Source: Palsa-504 sp963844625 (GTDB lineage: Bacteria; Actinomycetota; Actinomycetes; Streptosporangiales; Streptosporangiaceae). Taken from it: a stretch of DNA of 64,000 nucleotides. The first letter of the stretch is position 1, and every line of letters starts with the position of its first letter. The stretch spans positions 51,905-115,904 of the forward strand of contig CAWJPF010000016.1 of assembly GCA_963844625.1 (NCBI GenBank), read 5' to 3'. Below are positions 42,524 through 51,388 of the stretch, piece by piece. A program made the translations under genes and the position numbers. Below the pieces are notes generated by a model. That model had not been told where the DNA came from. It made no database searches and worked only from the letters and a program-made list of their open reading frames with translations.

Positions 42524-43819
42524 TTGGCGTGCTCATCATCGATGAGAGGGGGCGAGATTCTGGGCAAGAGCCTGGTCGTGCTGGCGATGCTGGCCGGTCG
42601 GACGGTAGTCGATGCCGCAGCTGCTGATGAGTGGGAGACGGCACGGTGCAGGTTCGCCCGGCTCCTGGGCCGTGGGGATGCAAAGCAAACCCTGCTAGCC
42701 GAGCAGCGTCTGGAGGAGACACGCGAGAAGCTCATCGGCGCGACCGGGACGGATGCGGGGCTGATCCGCGCGGCCCTAGGGGTAGGTTGGGCGACCCGGC
42801 TGATGGACTTCCTGGAGGAGAACCCGGACACCGAGGCTGACCTGCAGACCCTGGTCCAGGAGATCCAGGCGGTGCCGTCGGCCGAGACTCCAGCGGTGCC
42901 GCCGGCCGAGACTCCAGCGGTGCCGCCGGCCGAGACTCCAGCGGTACCGCCCGCCGAGACTCCAGCGGTACCGCCCGCCGAGACAATAGCGGTACCGCCC
43001 GCCGAGACAATAGCGGCACCGCCGGCCGAGACAGTATCCGCGTCCAGCCACGCGGTCTCCGGCAATGGCGCTGTGCGCACGGATGCAGCCCAGGGGGCTT
43101 TGCCCGAGCACCCTGGCGCCCTGGCCGCGCGGAGCGAACTCGCTTACTCGACCGGGCTGGCGGGGGACGCAGCCGGCGCGCGAGACCAGTTCGCCGCGCT
43201 GCTCCCCGTAGCCGAGCGCGTCCTGGGCCCCGAGCACCCCGACACCCTGGCTACCCGCGCTAGCCTCGCCTACTGGACCGGGCACGCCGGGGACGCGAGC
43301 GCCGCACGAGACCAGTTCGCCGCGCTGCTCCCCGTAGCCGAGCGCGTCCTCGGCCCTGAGCACCCCGACACCCTGACCGACCGCCACAATATCGCTAACT
43401 TCGCGGGCTACGCGGGAGATGCGGGCGCCGCGCGAGACCAGTTCGCCGCGCTGCTCCCCGTCAGCGAGCGTGTATTTGGCCCGGACCATCCCGACACCCT
43501 GGCCGCCAGGTTCAACCTGGCCTACTGGACCGGGCACGCCGGGGACGCCGGGGCCGCACGAGACCAGTTCGCCGCGCTGCTGCCCGTCCGCGAGCGGGTA
43601 TCGGGCCTGGATCATCCTGACACCCTAGCCGCGCGGGAGGAGCTCGCCGACTGGACTGGGCGCGCCGGGGACGCGGGCGCCGCGCGAGACCAGTTCGCCG
43701 CGCTGCTGCCCGTCCGCGAGCGGGTCCGCGGCCCTGAGCACGCCGAGACCCTTGCCGTCTGGTACCAACTTGCCCATTGGACTGCGCAAGCGAGAGAGGC
43801 GGCTACTGCGCAGGACTAA
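42524..43819 (+). CDS. TPR protein with actinobacterial N-terminal effector-like domain and minisatellite linker
   Basis: The product is 431 residues from a TTG at 42524; an ATG at 42542 is equally possible and neither has a good ribosome site. Residues ~1-105 contain VVDAAAADEWETARCRFARL, LGRGDAKQTLLAEQRLEETR and VGWATRLMDFLEENPDTEAD, a domain common at the front of Streptomyces STAND/TPR proteins. A linker of seven 8-residue repeats (VPPAETPA type) follows. The C-terminus has about five 42-residue TPRs of the TPR_10 type (ARDQFAALLPVAERVLGPEH PDTL). There is no NTPase domain. It follows the 1141-residue NTPase by 144 bp on the same strand, so they may act together. Confidence 0.8.
   Translation: MACSSSMRGGEILGKSLVVLAMLAGRTVVDAAAADEWETARCRFARLLGRGDAKQTLLAEQRLEETREKLIGATGTDAGLIRAALGVGWATRLMDFLEENPDTEADLQTLVQEIQAVPSAETPAVPPAETPAVPPAETPAVPPAETPAVPPAETIAVPPAETIAAPPAETVSASSHAVSGNGAVRTDAAQGALPEHPGALAARSELAYSTGLAGDAAGARDQFAALLPVAERVLGPEHPDTLATRASLAYWTGHAGDASAARDQFAALLPVAERVLGPEHPDTLTDRHNIANFAGYAGDAGAARDQFAALLPVSERVFGPDHPDTLAARFNLAYWTGHAGDAGAARDQFAALLPVRERVSGLDHPDTLAAREELADWTGRAGDAGAARDQFAALLPVRERVRGPEHAETLAVWYQLAHWTAQAREAATAQD
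42869..43036. repeat. Seven in-frame 24-bp tandem repeats
   Basis: Units of the form GCGGTGCCGCCGGCCGAGAC plus four bases (TCCA or AATA) occur seven times, encoding (A-V-P-P-A-E-T-P). Neighbouring units are nearly identical, which implies recent slippage; the length probably varies between strains. Confidence 0.85.
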
Positions 43820-43961
43820 TCGGCCCCGCCGCTGGTGAGCCGCGAGCGGATCGCCATACCTGGCCTGTTCCGCTCGATGGCCCCCGGACATGGTCATGAA
43901 ATCACGGACATAGGCAGGCCCGGTGATCCTCAGCTGGTGGCCCACGTCTGGCTGGTTCGCC

Positions 43962-46900
43962 TTAGGGCGTCGCCGACGGGGATGACGCGGGCGACGTCAA
44001 ATGCGAGGGCGAGGGCGAGGGCGAGGGCGATTTCGACGGCTTGGGCGAGCTTGACGGCGAGGGCGATGGCGACGGCCCAGGCGAGCTTGACGGCGAGAGC
44101 GAGGCCTGGGACGACGGTGCCAGTGTGGACGACAGTGCGGGTGAGTATGACGACGACGGCGGCGGTTGGACCGAGGACGGGCCTTGGGACGCGGGCTGAC
44201 TGCCGGGCGCGGACGGCGTCGCCGCGGCGGATGCGCGACCGTTCGCCGAGGCTGGGGCGGCCGCAGGACGGCTCGACGAGGTCAGCCCGGTTGGCTGAGG
44301 CACCTGGGCATGTGCGGCGCCGGAGCCAGCGAAGGTGAGCAGCGTCACGCTCACAGCCGCCACCACCCACACCGCGACAGCCGCGGTGGCGATCGCCGCT
44401 CCGGGATTGGCCCGGATGCTGGCCCAGCTCAACCGCCTGATCGCCTGCGAGAACATTGCCAACCACGTCGATTCCGCGCGCCTGACTACCAGTCGGCGGT
44501 AAGCCACCGCATCCTCGTCCGCGGAGGAGCAGAGGCTCAAGACGTGCTTCCGCAGTTCCGGAGGGAGCGGGGCCAGCGGCAGCAGGCCGGAAAGAGCCGT
44601 CGGGCGCAGCGTGCCCTGTCCGTGATTGGCGCAGGTCTGGCACTGCTCGATGTGCCAGACGACCAAGTCGCGCGTCTGCTCGGTCAGCTGTCCATCCCAG
44701 TCGGCCAGCAATTCCCCTACCACCGGACAGGCCTCCCGCCCGGCAAGCGCGGTGCGCAAGGCACCGAACGATTTCTCTAGCCGACTACGGGCGCGTGAGG
44801 CCAGGGCGTGCGCCCGGCTCCATGACACGCCGAGCACGATGGCAAGATCGTTGTCCGCCAGGTCGTGCCTAAAGCTCAGCTCGATGACCTCACGCTCTCG
44901 AGGCTTCAAGTCGGCCAAGATGGAGCGGACCAACGCCCGCAGTTCCGCTTGTCCTAGGTAACCATCGGCATCGGCCAGGTCGTCGGTTGCGTCGGTCGGC
45001 TCGCTGACCACGCGGAATTGGATCGTCGCATCGCCCAGCTGGTCGACCATGTGGAACGACATAGTCGCATCGGCCGACTCGCGGATCGGCTCGCTGACCA
45101 CGCGGAATTGCACCGTCGCGTCGGCCGGCGCACCGACCGGTCTAAATTGCACCGTCGCATCCGTCGGCGCACCGACCGGTCTAAATTGCACCGTCGCATC
45201 CGTCGGCGCACCGACCGCGCTGAACTGCACCGTCGCATCGGCCGGGTAGCGCACCTGGTCGGCCGGGGGGCGCACCTCATCGGTCCGCTGGCCCGCACCG
45301 GCCCGTTGGTTTGCCGCATCGGCCTCATCGCGGGTAACTGCCCCAGGCCGGATCCGGCGCCGGCATTCGTTGCGGGCCAGCGCGAACAGCCACGGGCGCA
45401 GCTTGGAAGGCTCGGGCAGCTCGCTCAGCGAGGCGGCGGCGAGGACGAACGTGTCCTGCAGAGACTCCGCTGCGTCTGCCGAGTCGTGCAGCATCCAATG
45501 GCAGTAGCCGTACAGGGCAGGTGCGTACCTGTCGTACGCCATGGCAGTGCCCGCCGGGTCCCCTGCCGTGATTGCCGCGACCACCTGACGGTCGCGCTCG
45601 GCGTCTATGGGGGGCCGGTCCTGCGTCAAGCTCGGGGATGAATGGTCGGACAGTTCGGCAGACGGGCCTACGGCTCGGTCAGAAAGCAGCCGCCCGGCTG
45701 GATCGGCGGGCGGCCGACGGAAGCCGGCCGGAAGCACCCGCCTGGCCGGATCGGTGGGAGGCCGACGCAAGCTTGCGGGAAGCGCTTTCGCGGCGGCATC
45801 GGCAGGTGCCTGACTCTCCCGAGCGGCCAAGGTCCGCTCGACTGTCGGGATCGTCTTAGCTGCCCGATTGCCATCGCCGTAAGCGGCGGCGAGGTTCTTC
45901 CGTGAAGTCTGGGTATCGGGGTGATCGGGGCGCAGCACTTGTCGCCGGCCGGCCAAGGCCTGCTCGAGCGGGATCGCGTCGGCGACCCGGCCCGCGGCTC
46001 GGTAGGCCTTGGCCAGGTTCTTCCGTGAGGTCTGGGTATCGGGGTGATCGGGCCCCAGCACTCGATCCCGGCCGGCCAAGGCCTGCTCGAACAGCGGCAT
46101 CGCGTCGGCAACCCGGTCCGCCGCCAGATAGGCGGCGGCAAGGTTGCCTCGGGAGTTCAGAGTGCTGGGATGATCAGGGCCCGGCAGCCGCTCTCGTACG
46201 GCCAGGTTCTGCTCGTATAGCTGGATAGCCTCGGCGACTCGACCTGCGTCCTGGTAGGCGGTGGCGAGGTTGTTCTGCAAAGTCAGCGTGTCGGGGTGAT
46301 CGGGGTCCAGCTGGCGCTGGAGTACGACCAGAGTCTGCTCGAACAGCGGGATCGCGTCGGCGACCCGGCCCGCGGCCAGATAGGCGGCGGCGAGGCTGTT
46401 CCGCGAGTTCAAGGTGTCTGGACGGTCAGGACCCAGCAGCCGCTCGAGGTCCGCGGTCAGCGGCTCACCGACCGCGATTGCCTGCGAGGCGCTATCGCCC
46501 AGCTCAATCAGATGATAAAGCGCGATGAACCGGAGCCGCAGCAGAAGTTCGGCTAGCTCGTCGTCGGCCTCCCCCGTCACCTCGGCCGTGTGATCCAGCA
46601 GCGCCGTCACCTGCTGGGGGATGCCCCTGACGGCCGGACGATCCTGCGACCCCGCAACCGCGATAGCGTGCGCTTCCAGCACAGATGCGGCGACCCAGCA
46701 CACCGCCCCCAGCCGCCGACGGCGGACCAGCCCGTCACGGACCACCTGCGCCACCAGGCGGTGCATCATGATGGTCTGGCCGTCCGGGCTGAACATCAGC
46801 AGCGACCGGTCACTCAGCCACTCCAGCGCCCGGTCCACCAGGTCCGCCGCTACCCGATGCCCGCCACTGGCCAGCACGCCCGCCCGCCCGGCGACGTGCA

Positions 46901-47882
46901 GTAGCTCGCGGCGGACTCCAGCCGCCGACAGCACCGCCATGATCTCGATTACCCGGGTGCACATGCCCGTCTTGTCGGCCGCCCGGATCGCCGCCAGGGC
47001 CAGCAGCACCGCCCGCACTACGCCGGGCGGGTACGGCTGGCCGTCGTCTCCGGTCAGGAGTACCTCGGTCGGGATCGTTTGCAGCCGGTCTAGGTACCTC
47101 GCATACCCGTGGCGCTGCCCTCTGATCACCGGCGCAGCCAGCGCTAGCGCCAGCGGCAGATGCCCGAGCACGGCAGCCAACGTAGCCGCCCCCGCCTCAT
47201 CGTCTAGGCCGGTCCACCCGGTCAGAAACGACAGCGCCTCATCGGCACTGAACATGTCCACCGGGACGGCGGTCGCCAGATCCGCTGTCGGCTGCCGGGT
47301 GCTGGTGATCAGAACCTGGGCCGCACCGTCGGCCGGAACAAACGGCCGCAGCGCCTCCGGGTCTGCCACATCATCGAAAACCAGCAGGCAACGGTCCCCG
47401 TCGGTCTCCAGCAGGTGCCGCACCGCCTGGCCCGCATCGGCGATATCCCGCCCGGAACCACCATCGGTCAGCCCCGTGGCCTCAGCCACCGCAGCCAGTC
47501 CCGCCTGCAGGCTACCGGTCTCCGCGGCGTTGACCCAGGCCACCAGCCGCCAGCCGTCCGCGAGCTTCGCCCGCGCGTATGCGGCCGCCAGTTGCGTAGT
47601 GCCGAGGCCCAGCAACCCTGCCGCCGGGTAAATCGCCAGTACCCGGGCCTCAGTCCGGTCCAGCTTTGCCAGCAAGTCGGCGCTGGACCGGAAAGCAGGC
47701 GGCTCCGGCGGGATATCACCCACGACGACCTGGTGACTCGCCGCCTCAGGTGGCAGCGGCTCGGCCCTCGACCCAGCACCGCCCGTGTGCTGATGGTGGA
47801 CCATCGGCACAAGGATGGTGGCATCCTCGTCCGGCTCGGTGTGCGTGTCCTGCCGGACATCGCCATCAACGATCTGGTCCAC
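43962..47882 (-). CDS. NB-ARC-like NTPase / TPR / ECF sigma factor / zinc-finger / TM / Ser-Pro tail fusion
   Basis: One uninterrupted frame of 1306 codons, GTG start with GGGAG upstream. Residues ~60-430 are NB-ARC-like: a degenerate P-loop GLLGLGTTQLA (89-99, Lys replaced by Thr95), Walker B LLVFDD (166-171), VLITSTR and GHLPLALALA. Residues ~480-690 hold five 42-residue TPRs (GPDHPDTLxSRxNLAAAY). Residues ~765-850 are sigma region 2 (DPAGTAMAYDRYAPALYGYC, LRPWLFALARNECRRRI). Residues ~878-964 carry repeats of DATVQF. Residues ~970-1040 are sigma region 4 (LKPREREVIELSFRHDLADN, VLGVSWSRAHALASRARSRL). HIEQCQTC near 1080 is an anti-sigma-like zinc motif. One helix (about 1160-1182) precedes a ~120-residue Ser/Pro tail. 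It appears to be a membrane-tethered sigma factor under NTPase/TPR control; the role is inferred. It lies 85 bp downstream of murJ. Confidence 0.85.
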   Translation of the reverse strand: MDQIVDGDVRQDTHTEPDEDATILVPMVHHQHTGGAGSRAEPLPPEAASHQVVVGDIPPEPPAFRSSADLLAKLDRTEARVLAIYPAAGLLGLGTTQLAAAYARAKLADGWRLVAWVNAAETGSLQAGLAAVAEATGLTDGGSGRDIADAGQAVRHLLETDGDRCLLVFDDVADPEALRPFVPADGAAQVLITSTRQPTADLATAVPVDMFSADEALSFLTGWTGLDDEAGAATLAAVLGHLPLALALAAPVIRGQRHGYARYLDRLQTIPTEVLLTGDDGQPYPPGVVRAVLLALAAIRAADKTGMCTRVIEIMAVLSAAGVRRELLHVAGRAGVLASGGHRVAADLVDRALEWLSDRSLLMFSPDGQTIMMHRLVAQVVRDGLVRRRRLGAVCWVAASVLEAHAIAVAGSQDRPAVRGIPQQVTALLDHTAEVTGEADDELAELLLRLRFIALYHLIELGDSASQAIAVGEPLTADLERLLGPDRPDTLNSRNSLAAAYLAAGRVADAIPLFEQTLVVLQRQLDPDHPDTLTLQNNLATAYQDAGRVAEAIQLYEQNLAVRERLPGPDHPSTLNSRGNLAAAYLAADRVADAMPLFEQALAGRDRVLGPDHPDTQTSRKNLAKAYRAAGRVADAIPLEQALAGRRQVLRPDHPDTQTSRKNLAAAYGDGNRAAKTIPTVERTLAARESQAPADAAAKALPASLRRPPTDPARRVLPAGFRRPPADPAGRLLSDRAVGPSAELSDHSSPSLTQDRPPIDAERDRQVVAAITAGDPAGTAMAYDRYAPALYGYCHWMLHDSADAAESLQDTFVLAAASLSELPEPSKLRPWLFALARNECRRRIRPGAVTRDEADAANQRAGAGQRTDEVRPPADQVRYPADATVQFSAVGAPTDATVQFRPVGAPTDATVQFRPVGAPADATVQFRVVSEPIRESADATMSFHMVDQLGDATIQFRVVSEPTDATDDLADADGYLGQAELRALVRSILADLKPREREVIELSFRHDLADNDLAIVLGVSWSRAHALASRARSRLEKSFGALRTALAGREACPVVGELLADWDGQLTEQTRDLVVWHIEQCQTCANHGQGTLRPTALSGLLPLAPLPPELRKHVLSLCSSADEDAVAYRRLVVRRAESTWLAMFSQAIRRLSWASIRANPGAAIATAAVAVWVVAAVSVTLLTFAGSGAAHAQVPQPTGLTSSSRPAAAPASANGRASAAATPSAPGSQPASQGPSSVQPPPSSSYSPALSSTLAPSSQASLSPSSSPGPSPSPSPSSSPKPSKSPSPSPSPSHLTSPASSPSATP
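45110..45240. repeat. 39-bp tandem repeats inside the sigma-factor fusion
   Basis: Near-identical 39-bp units encode ATVQFRPVGAPTD on the minus strand. Together with diverged neighbours there are about six DAT-x-x-F motifs (DATVQF, DATMSF, DATIQF) between sigma regions 2 and 4. They expand the linker between the two promoter-recognition regions. Confidence 0.8.
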
Positions 47883-47967
47883 TACCCCGCTCCCGCGCCA
47901 AGGATTCCCAGAGGCCGCTCAGGCAACCGCCGTCGCACTGCGGTCACGCACGTCAACATACCCGCCA

Positions 47968-49656
47968 TTAGGACCGCCTCAGCTTGGCTACCCGCCGCAC
48001 CCACGCGAGGACCGCCCTCAGATCACCGTCGTCGAGGAAGTACGCGACGACGGTGAACACGATAATCGCGCAGCAGGCCGCGGGCACCGCCAAGGCGACG
48101 GCCACCAACTTGTGATGCAGCGGCACCGCCAGGCTGACGGCCACGCCCGCGACGGCGCCCGCCGCGCAGGCGACTAGCCCGGCCAGCGCCGCGTGGCGGG
48201 CCCCCTGCACGGCAGCCGGGCCGCAGATCCTCCGGGTGACGAAGACCAGCGGGATGGCCACGACGGTCTGGCCGACGGTGATGCCCAGGGCCAGCGCTGC
48301 GGGTACCAGGCGCGGCGGAACCAGTTGGACCAGCACCACATCGACCACGATCGCCACCAGCCAGCTTCCGGCCAGCGCCGCGGCGGCGACCTTGAGCCGC
48401 CCGATGACGAACATCACCCGCGACAGGATCGCGATCACCGCGGTACCCACGATGCCAAAAGCGAACAGGACGAAGGCCCCAATCAGCTGTGACACCTGAT
48501 CCGGCTGCTTAGCCAGCACGTGCGCGGCGGGAACGGCGATCGCCACGATCACGGCCGTACCGAGCCACGACATGAGCAGGACCGCTCGCGTCGACCCGGC
48601 ACTGGTCCGCTCGAAGTCCGGCCCCTGCCGCGCAGACAGCACGGGGAACGCGCTGACCACGATGGACAGCGCCAGGATCGCGGCTATGGAGTTGAACACC
48701 TGCGAGGCGTAGTTGAACAAGACGATCGCGCCCGTATCGCCATGCCCGTTGGCCAGGGCGATGATCACCACGTTGGCCACGTCGATGGCGATGAGCTCGA
48801 TGACGCCGACCAGCGCCAGGCCGCCCGCCCGGCGCGCTACCCCGGGCGGGAACCGCAACACCGGCCGGAGCCGCAGGTGCAGCCGCCAGGTCGGCGGCAG
48901 CGCCACCACCACCAGGGCAGCGATGCCGAGCGTGGTCCCCACCGACAGGACAAGCTCGGCCGGGACGGGGAGCTGGGCCAGCGGACGACCCTTGTTCAAG
49001 GGCACGAAGGCCAGGTAGCAGGCAATGAGCACCAGGCTCGAGATGCCCGGAGCGATGGACGGCGCGGCGAACCGGCGGTAGGACTGCAGCAGCCCGCTCA
49101 GGACGACCGCGAGCCCGTACAGGAGGGCCTGGGGAGCAAACACCCGCAGCATGTCGCCGGTAACGGCAACCACGTCCGCGTGGACGCAGTGCGCGTTCGG
49201 GTTGCTGGGGTTCAGCAGCGAGGCGATCGGCCCGGCGGCCGCCACGATGATCAGGACCAGCGGCACCGTGATGACAACGGTCCAGGTCAGCAGCGCCGAG
49301 GTGATCTGGCCGACCCGCGCCTTCTCTGCCGGGTCGCTGACCGCGCGCGCGGCCGAGCGGGCCAGCACCGGGACCATCGCGCTGGCTAGCGCACCACCCA
49401 GGACCAGTTGGTACAGGAGATCGGGCACCTGATTCGCGGTGACGTACGCCGTGCCCAGGCAGCTCGCGCCGACGGTTTGCGAGAACACCAGGGTGCGGAC
49501 CAAGCCCAGAATCCGGGACAGTATCGTGAAGCCGGCGACGACGGCGGCGCCGCGGGCGATGCCCTCGGCCAGCCGCAATGCTGGCTCCGTCGGCTTGGCG
49601 AGGTCACTACTTTCGCCTTCCTCGGTCTGCACATGCAACTCCCGATCCCTTTGCAT
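47968..49656 (-). CDS. murJ: MurJ/MviN-family lipid II flippase
   Basis: The product is 562 residues from the ATG at 49656, preceded by GGAGG; an upstream start at 49677 is less likely. About fourteen membrane helices are seen. The MviN signature region is present: GFTILSRILGLVRTLVFSQT, GTAYVTANQVPDLLYQLVLG, GALASAMVPVLAR and later NYASQVFNSIAAILALSIVV. MurJ belongs to the MOP superfamily and flips undecaprenyl-linked precursors across the membrane. In many actinobacteria mviN lies next to sigM and its anti-sigma gene; here the co-oriented downstream gene is the sigma fusion. It may also serve the polysaccharide cluster upstream. Confidence 0.9.
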   Translation of the reverse strand: MQRDRELHVQTEEGESSDLAKPTEPALRLAEGIARGAAVVAGFTILSRILGLVRTLVFSQTVGASCLGTAYVTANQVPDLLYQLVLGGALASAMVPVLARSAARAVSDPAEKARVGQITSALLTWTVVITVPLVLIIVAAAGPIASLLNPSNPNAHCVHADVVAVTGDMLRVFAPQALLYGLAVVLSGLLQSYRRFAAPSIAPGISSLVLIACYLAFVPLNKGRPLAQLPVPAELVLSVGTTLGIAALVVVALPPTWRLHLRLRPVLRFPPGVARRAGGLALVGVIELIAIDVANVVIIALANGHGDTGAIVLFNYASQVFNSIAAILALSIVVSAFPVLSARQGPDFERTSAGSTRAVLLMSWLGTAVIVAIAVPAAHVLAKQPDQVSQLIGAFVLFAFGIVGTAVIAILSRVMFVIGRLKVAAAALAGSWLVAIVVDVVLVQLVPPRLVPAALALGITVGQTVVAIPLVFVTRRICGPAAVQGARHAALAGLVACAAGAVAGVAVSLAVPLHHKLVAVALAVPAACCAIIVFTVVAYFLDDGDLRAVLAWVRRVAKLRRS

Positions 49657-49826
49657 GCGAGGCCTCCGTCCAATCACGCCGCCGACGGCGGGCAGAATCC
49701 CGCATTCGGCTGGGGCCGGATCCTACATAGGCAGACGGATCCCGCATCATAGGAGTACGTGGCCGTCAGATAAATACGTGTTGTTCCCCGCCTCTCAGTG
49801 TGAGCGTGTAGCGGCTGGCTGGCGTC

Positions 49827-49943
49827 ATTATCATCGTCGCCCGCCTCGCGGTCCACCTCCGCTGGTCACACTGGCGACGCCGCCACCAGGCACGCGCCCG
49901 CCGGCACCACTACAGCACCCGTCTCGAAACCCTCACCGCCTGA
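49827..49943 (+). pseudogene. C-terminal fragment of a transposase (IS701-like)
   Basis: The frame reads IIIVARLAVHLRWSHWRRRH, QARARRHHYSTRLETLTA and ends at TGA. The WSxWRRRHQARAR...HY ending is characteristic of streptomycete IS701/IS4-type transposases. No start, upstream domains or terminal repeats are seen. Confidence 0.45.
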
Positions 49944-50216
49944 AACACGCCGGCCGAAAGGCGGTACATCGTGTAACAGAAGCCCCTAAAACCACACGCC
50001 ACGCTGAGCTGCAGCATGGTCACAGACCGAAAAACAGCAACTGCAATACATGTTTGCCTCACTCTGCCTTCGTGCGATTCGGCTCGATTGCGCCGGGAAC
50101 CTGCTTGCTCGGCCACGTGGGCTGAGCATAACAATTAAATTCAACCAGCGAATAACGTCTGTAAGCACTACCGGGCGCGCTGAGGATACTTAAGAAATAG
50201 TAAAGCCGACGGGCGT
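49944..50216. other. AT-richer intergenic stretch
   Basis: The 50126-50210 part is markedly AT-rich (for example ACAATTAAATTC) compared with its surroundings. No gene is seen. It marks the border between the MurJ/sigma block and the polysaccharide cluster and could be a junction of acquired DNA. Confidence 0.4.
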
Positions 50217-51161
50217 TCATGGCAGCCGGGCCGCGCGCCCCGGGACTACTGAGTCGACGTCGATGCTCGGCTGGGACTCAGCGACCGGCGGGTCGAAGGT
50301 CACCAGGTGATGCGGCTTAGACCGCTTGGCCACCCACGTGGCGAGGTGCCAGTAGCACGCACGGCGCTCCGCTGGCGCCAGGGGTGCCTTCTGGATCATC
50401 CTGACGTAGGCCCAGAAGTACTCGGCGAGCAAACGCGGCAGTGGGTGGAGCCACGGGTTCGCGCGCCGGGGGTCCATGTTGGCGCATCGCGCACGGACGC
50501 CGGGGTGAGCGCGCTCCGCGCGGTCAGGGTGGTCACGGCGGAAGTACATCCACTCCGGCACATGGTAGAACGGGCCGTGCAAGGCGAGTTCGGTTATGGT
50601 GGTCCGGTCGGCGTGGTGGTAGCTGTTTTTCCTCGCGGTCCGCAGCAGGACCGCCTTACGTATCACACCGCCGTCGTCGTCACCCCCGTTGTCGTGCAGC
50701 ATGCTGCGGAACCGTTCCGACGCTCGCGGTGCCGACGTGCCCAGTGGGTACGCGTTCGCCTGGTACATCTTGCTGTCCTCGTCGATCAGCGCCGTGTAGG
50801 AGTGGACGAGGACCACCTCCGGACGCTCGTCAAGCACCTCCACGCAGCGCAGCAGCAGATCGCGGTGGTAAAGGTCGTCACCCGCGGCCCACTTGAACAA
50901 TTCGCCCCTCGCCTGCGCCGCGCAGAAGTTGTGGTTGGGCGCCAGGCCAATGTTCTTAGGCTGGCGGAAGTACCGGATCCGCGGATCCTGCTTCGCGTAG
51001 CGCTCGCAAATGCCGGGAGTGTCATCGGTCGATGCGTTGTCCGAGATGATCAGCTCGAAATCCGTGTAGCTCTGGCCGAGCAGTGACTCGATGGACTCGC
51101 CGAGGTACCGTTCGCTGTTGTACACAGGGAGCCCGATCGTAAGCCTCGGCACCGCGTTCAC
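50217..51161 (-). CDS. Family 2 glycosyltransferase
   Basis: The product is 314 residues from a GTG at 51161 with GGAGG 8 nt upstream; a 42-residue upstream extension looks non-coding. GT2 (GT-A fold) motifs: RLTIGLPVYNSERYLGESIE, FELIISDNASTDDTPGICER and KWAAGDDLYHRDLL, where the D-D acts as the nucleotide-sugar metal site. It adds a sugar to a lipid-linked glycan at the cytoplasmic membrane face. It diverges from the epimerase gene at 51389. Confidence 0.9.
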   Translation of the reverse strand: MNAVPRLTIGLPVYNSERYLGESIESLLGQSYTDFELIISDNASTDDTPGICERYAKQDPRIRYFRQPKNIGLAPNHNFCAAQARGELFKWAAGDDLYHRDLLLRCVEVLDERPEVVLVHSYTALIDEDSKMYQANAYPLGTSAPRASERFRSMLHDNGGDDDGGVIRKAVLLRTARKNSYHHADRTTITELALHGPFYHVPEWMYFRRDHPDRAERAHPGVRARCANMDPRRANPWLHPLPRLLAEYFWAYVRMIQKAPLAPAERRACYWHLATWVAKRSKPHHLVTFDPPVAESQPSIDVDSVVPGRAARLP

Positions 51162-51388
51162 TCTGATGTCCTCCGTTCTCCCCCAGAGCCGGGTGACCGG
51201 CTGGATCGGACGCGATCGGCCCTCGTCGCTTCCGTTAGAAAGATGACCCTCGGACTCTCTCCCCTGATACAAGTCCGCGCAAGACAAATGTCGTCAGCGT
51301 AGCAGGTGACATGTCCTGAGCGCCCAGTTTGCTAACGTGCGAAGAGCCCGCTAGGCCGCAAGGCAGACCAGCTCGGGAGAGAGGCACG

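Noticed and set aside
45110..45240. Regularly spaced repeats that could suggest a CRISPR array
   Set aside because: The units are directly adjacent, in frame and encode a peptide repeat; there are no unique spacers.
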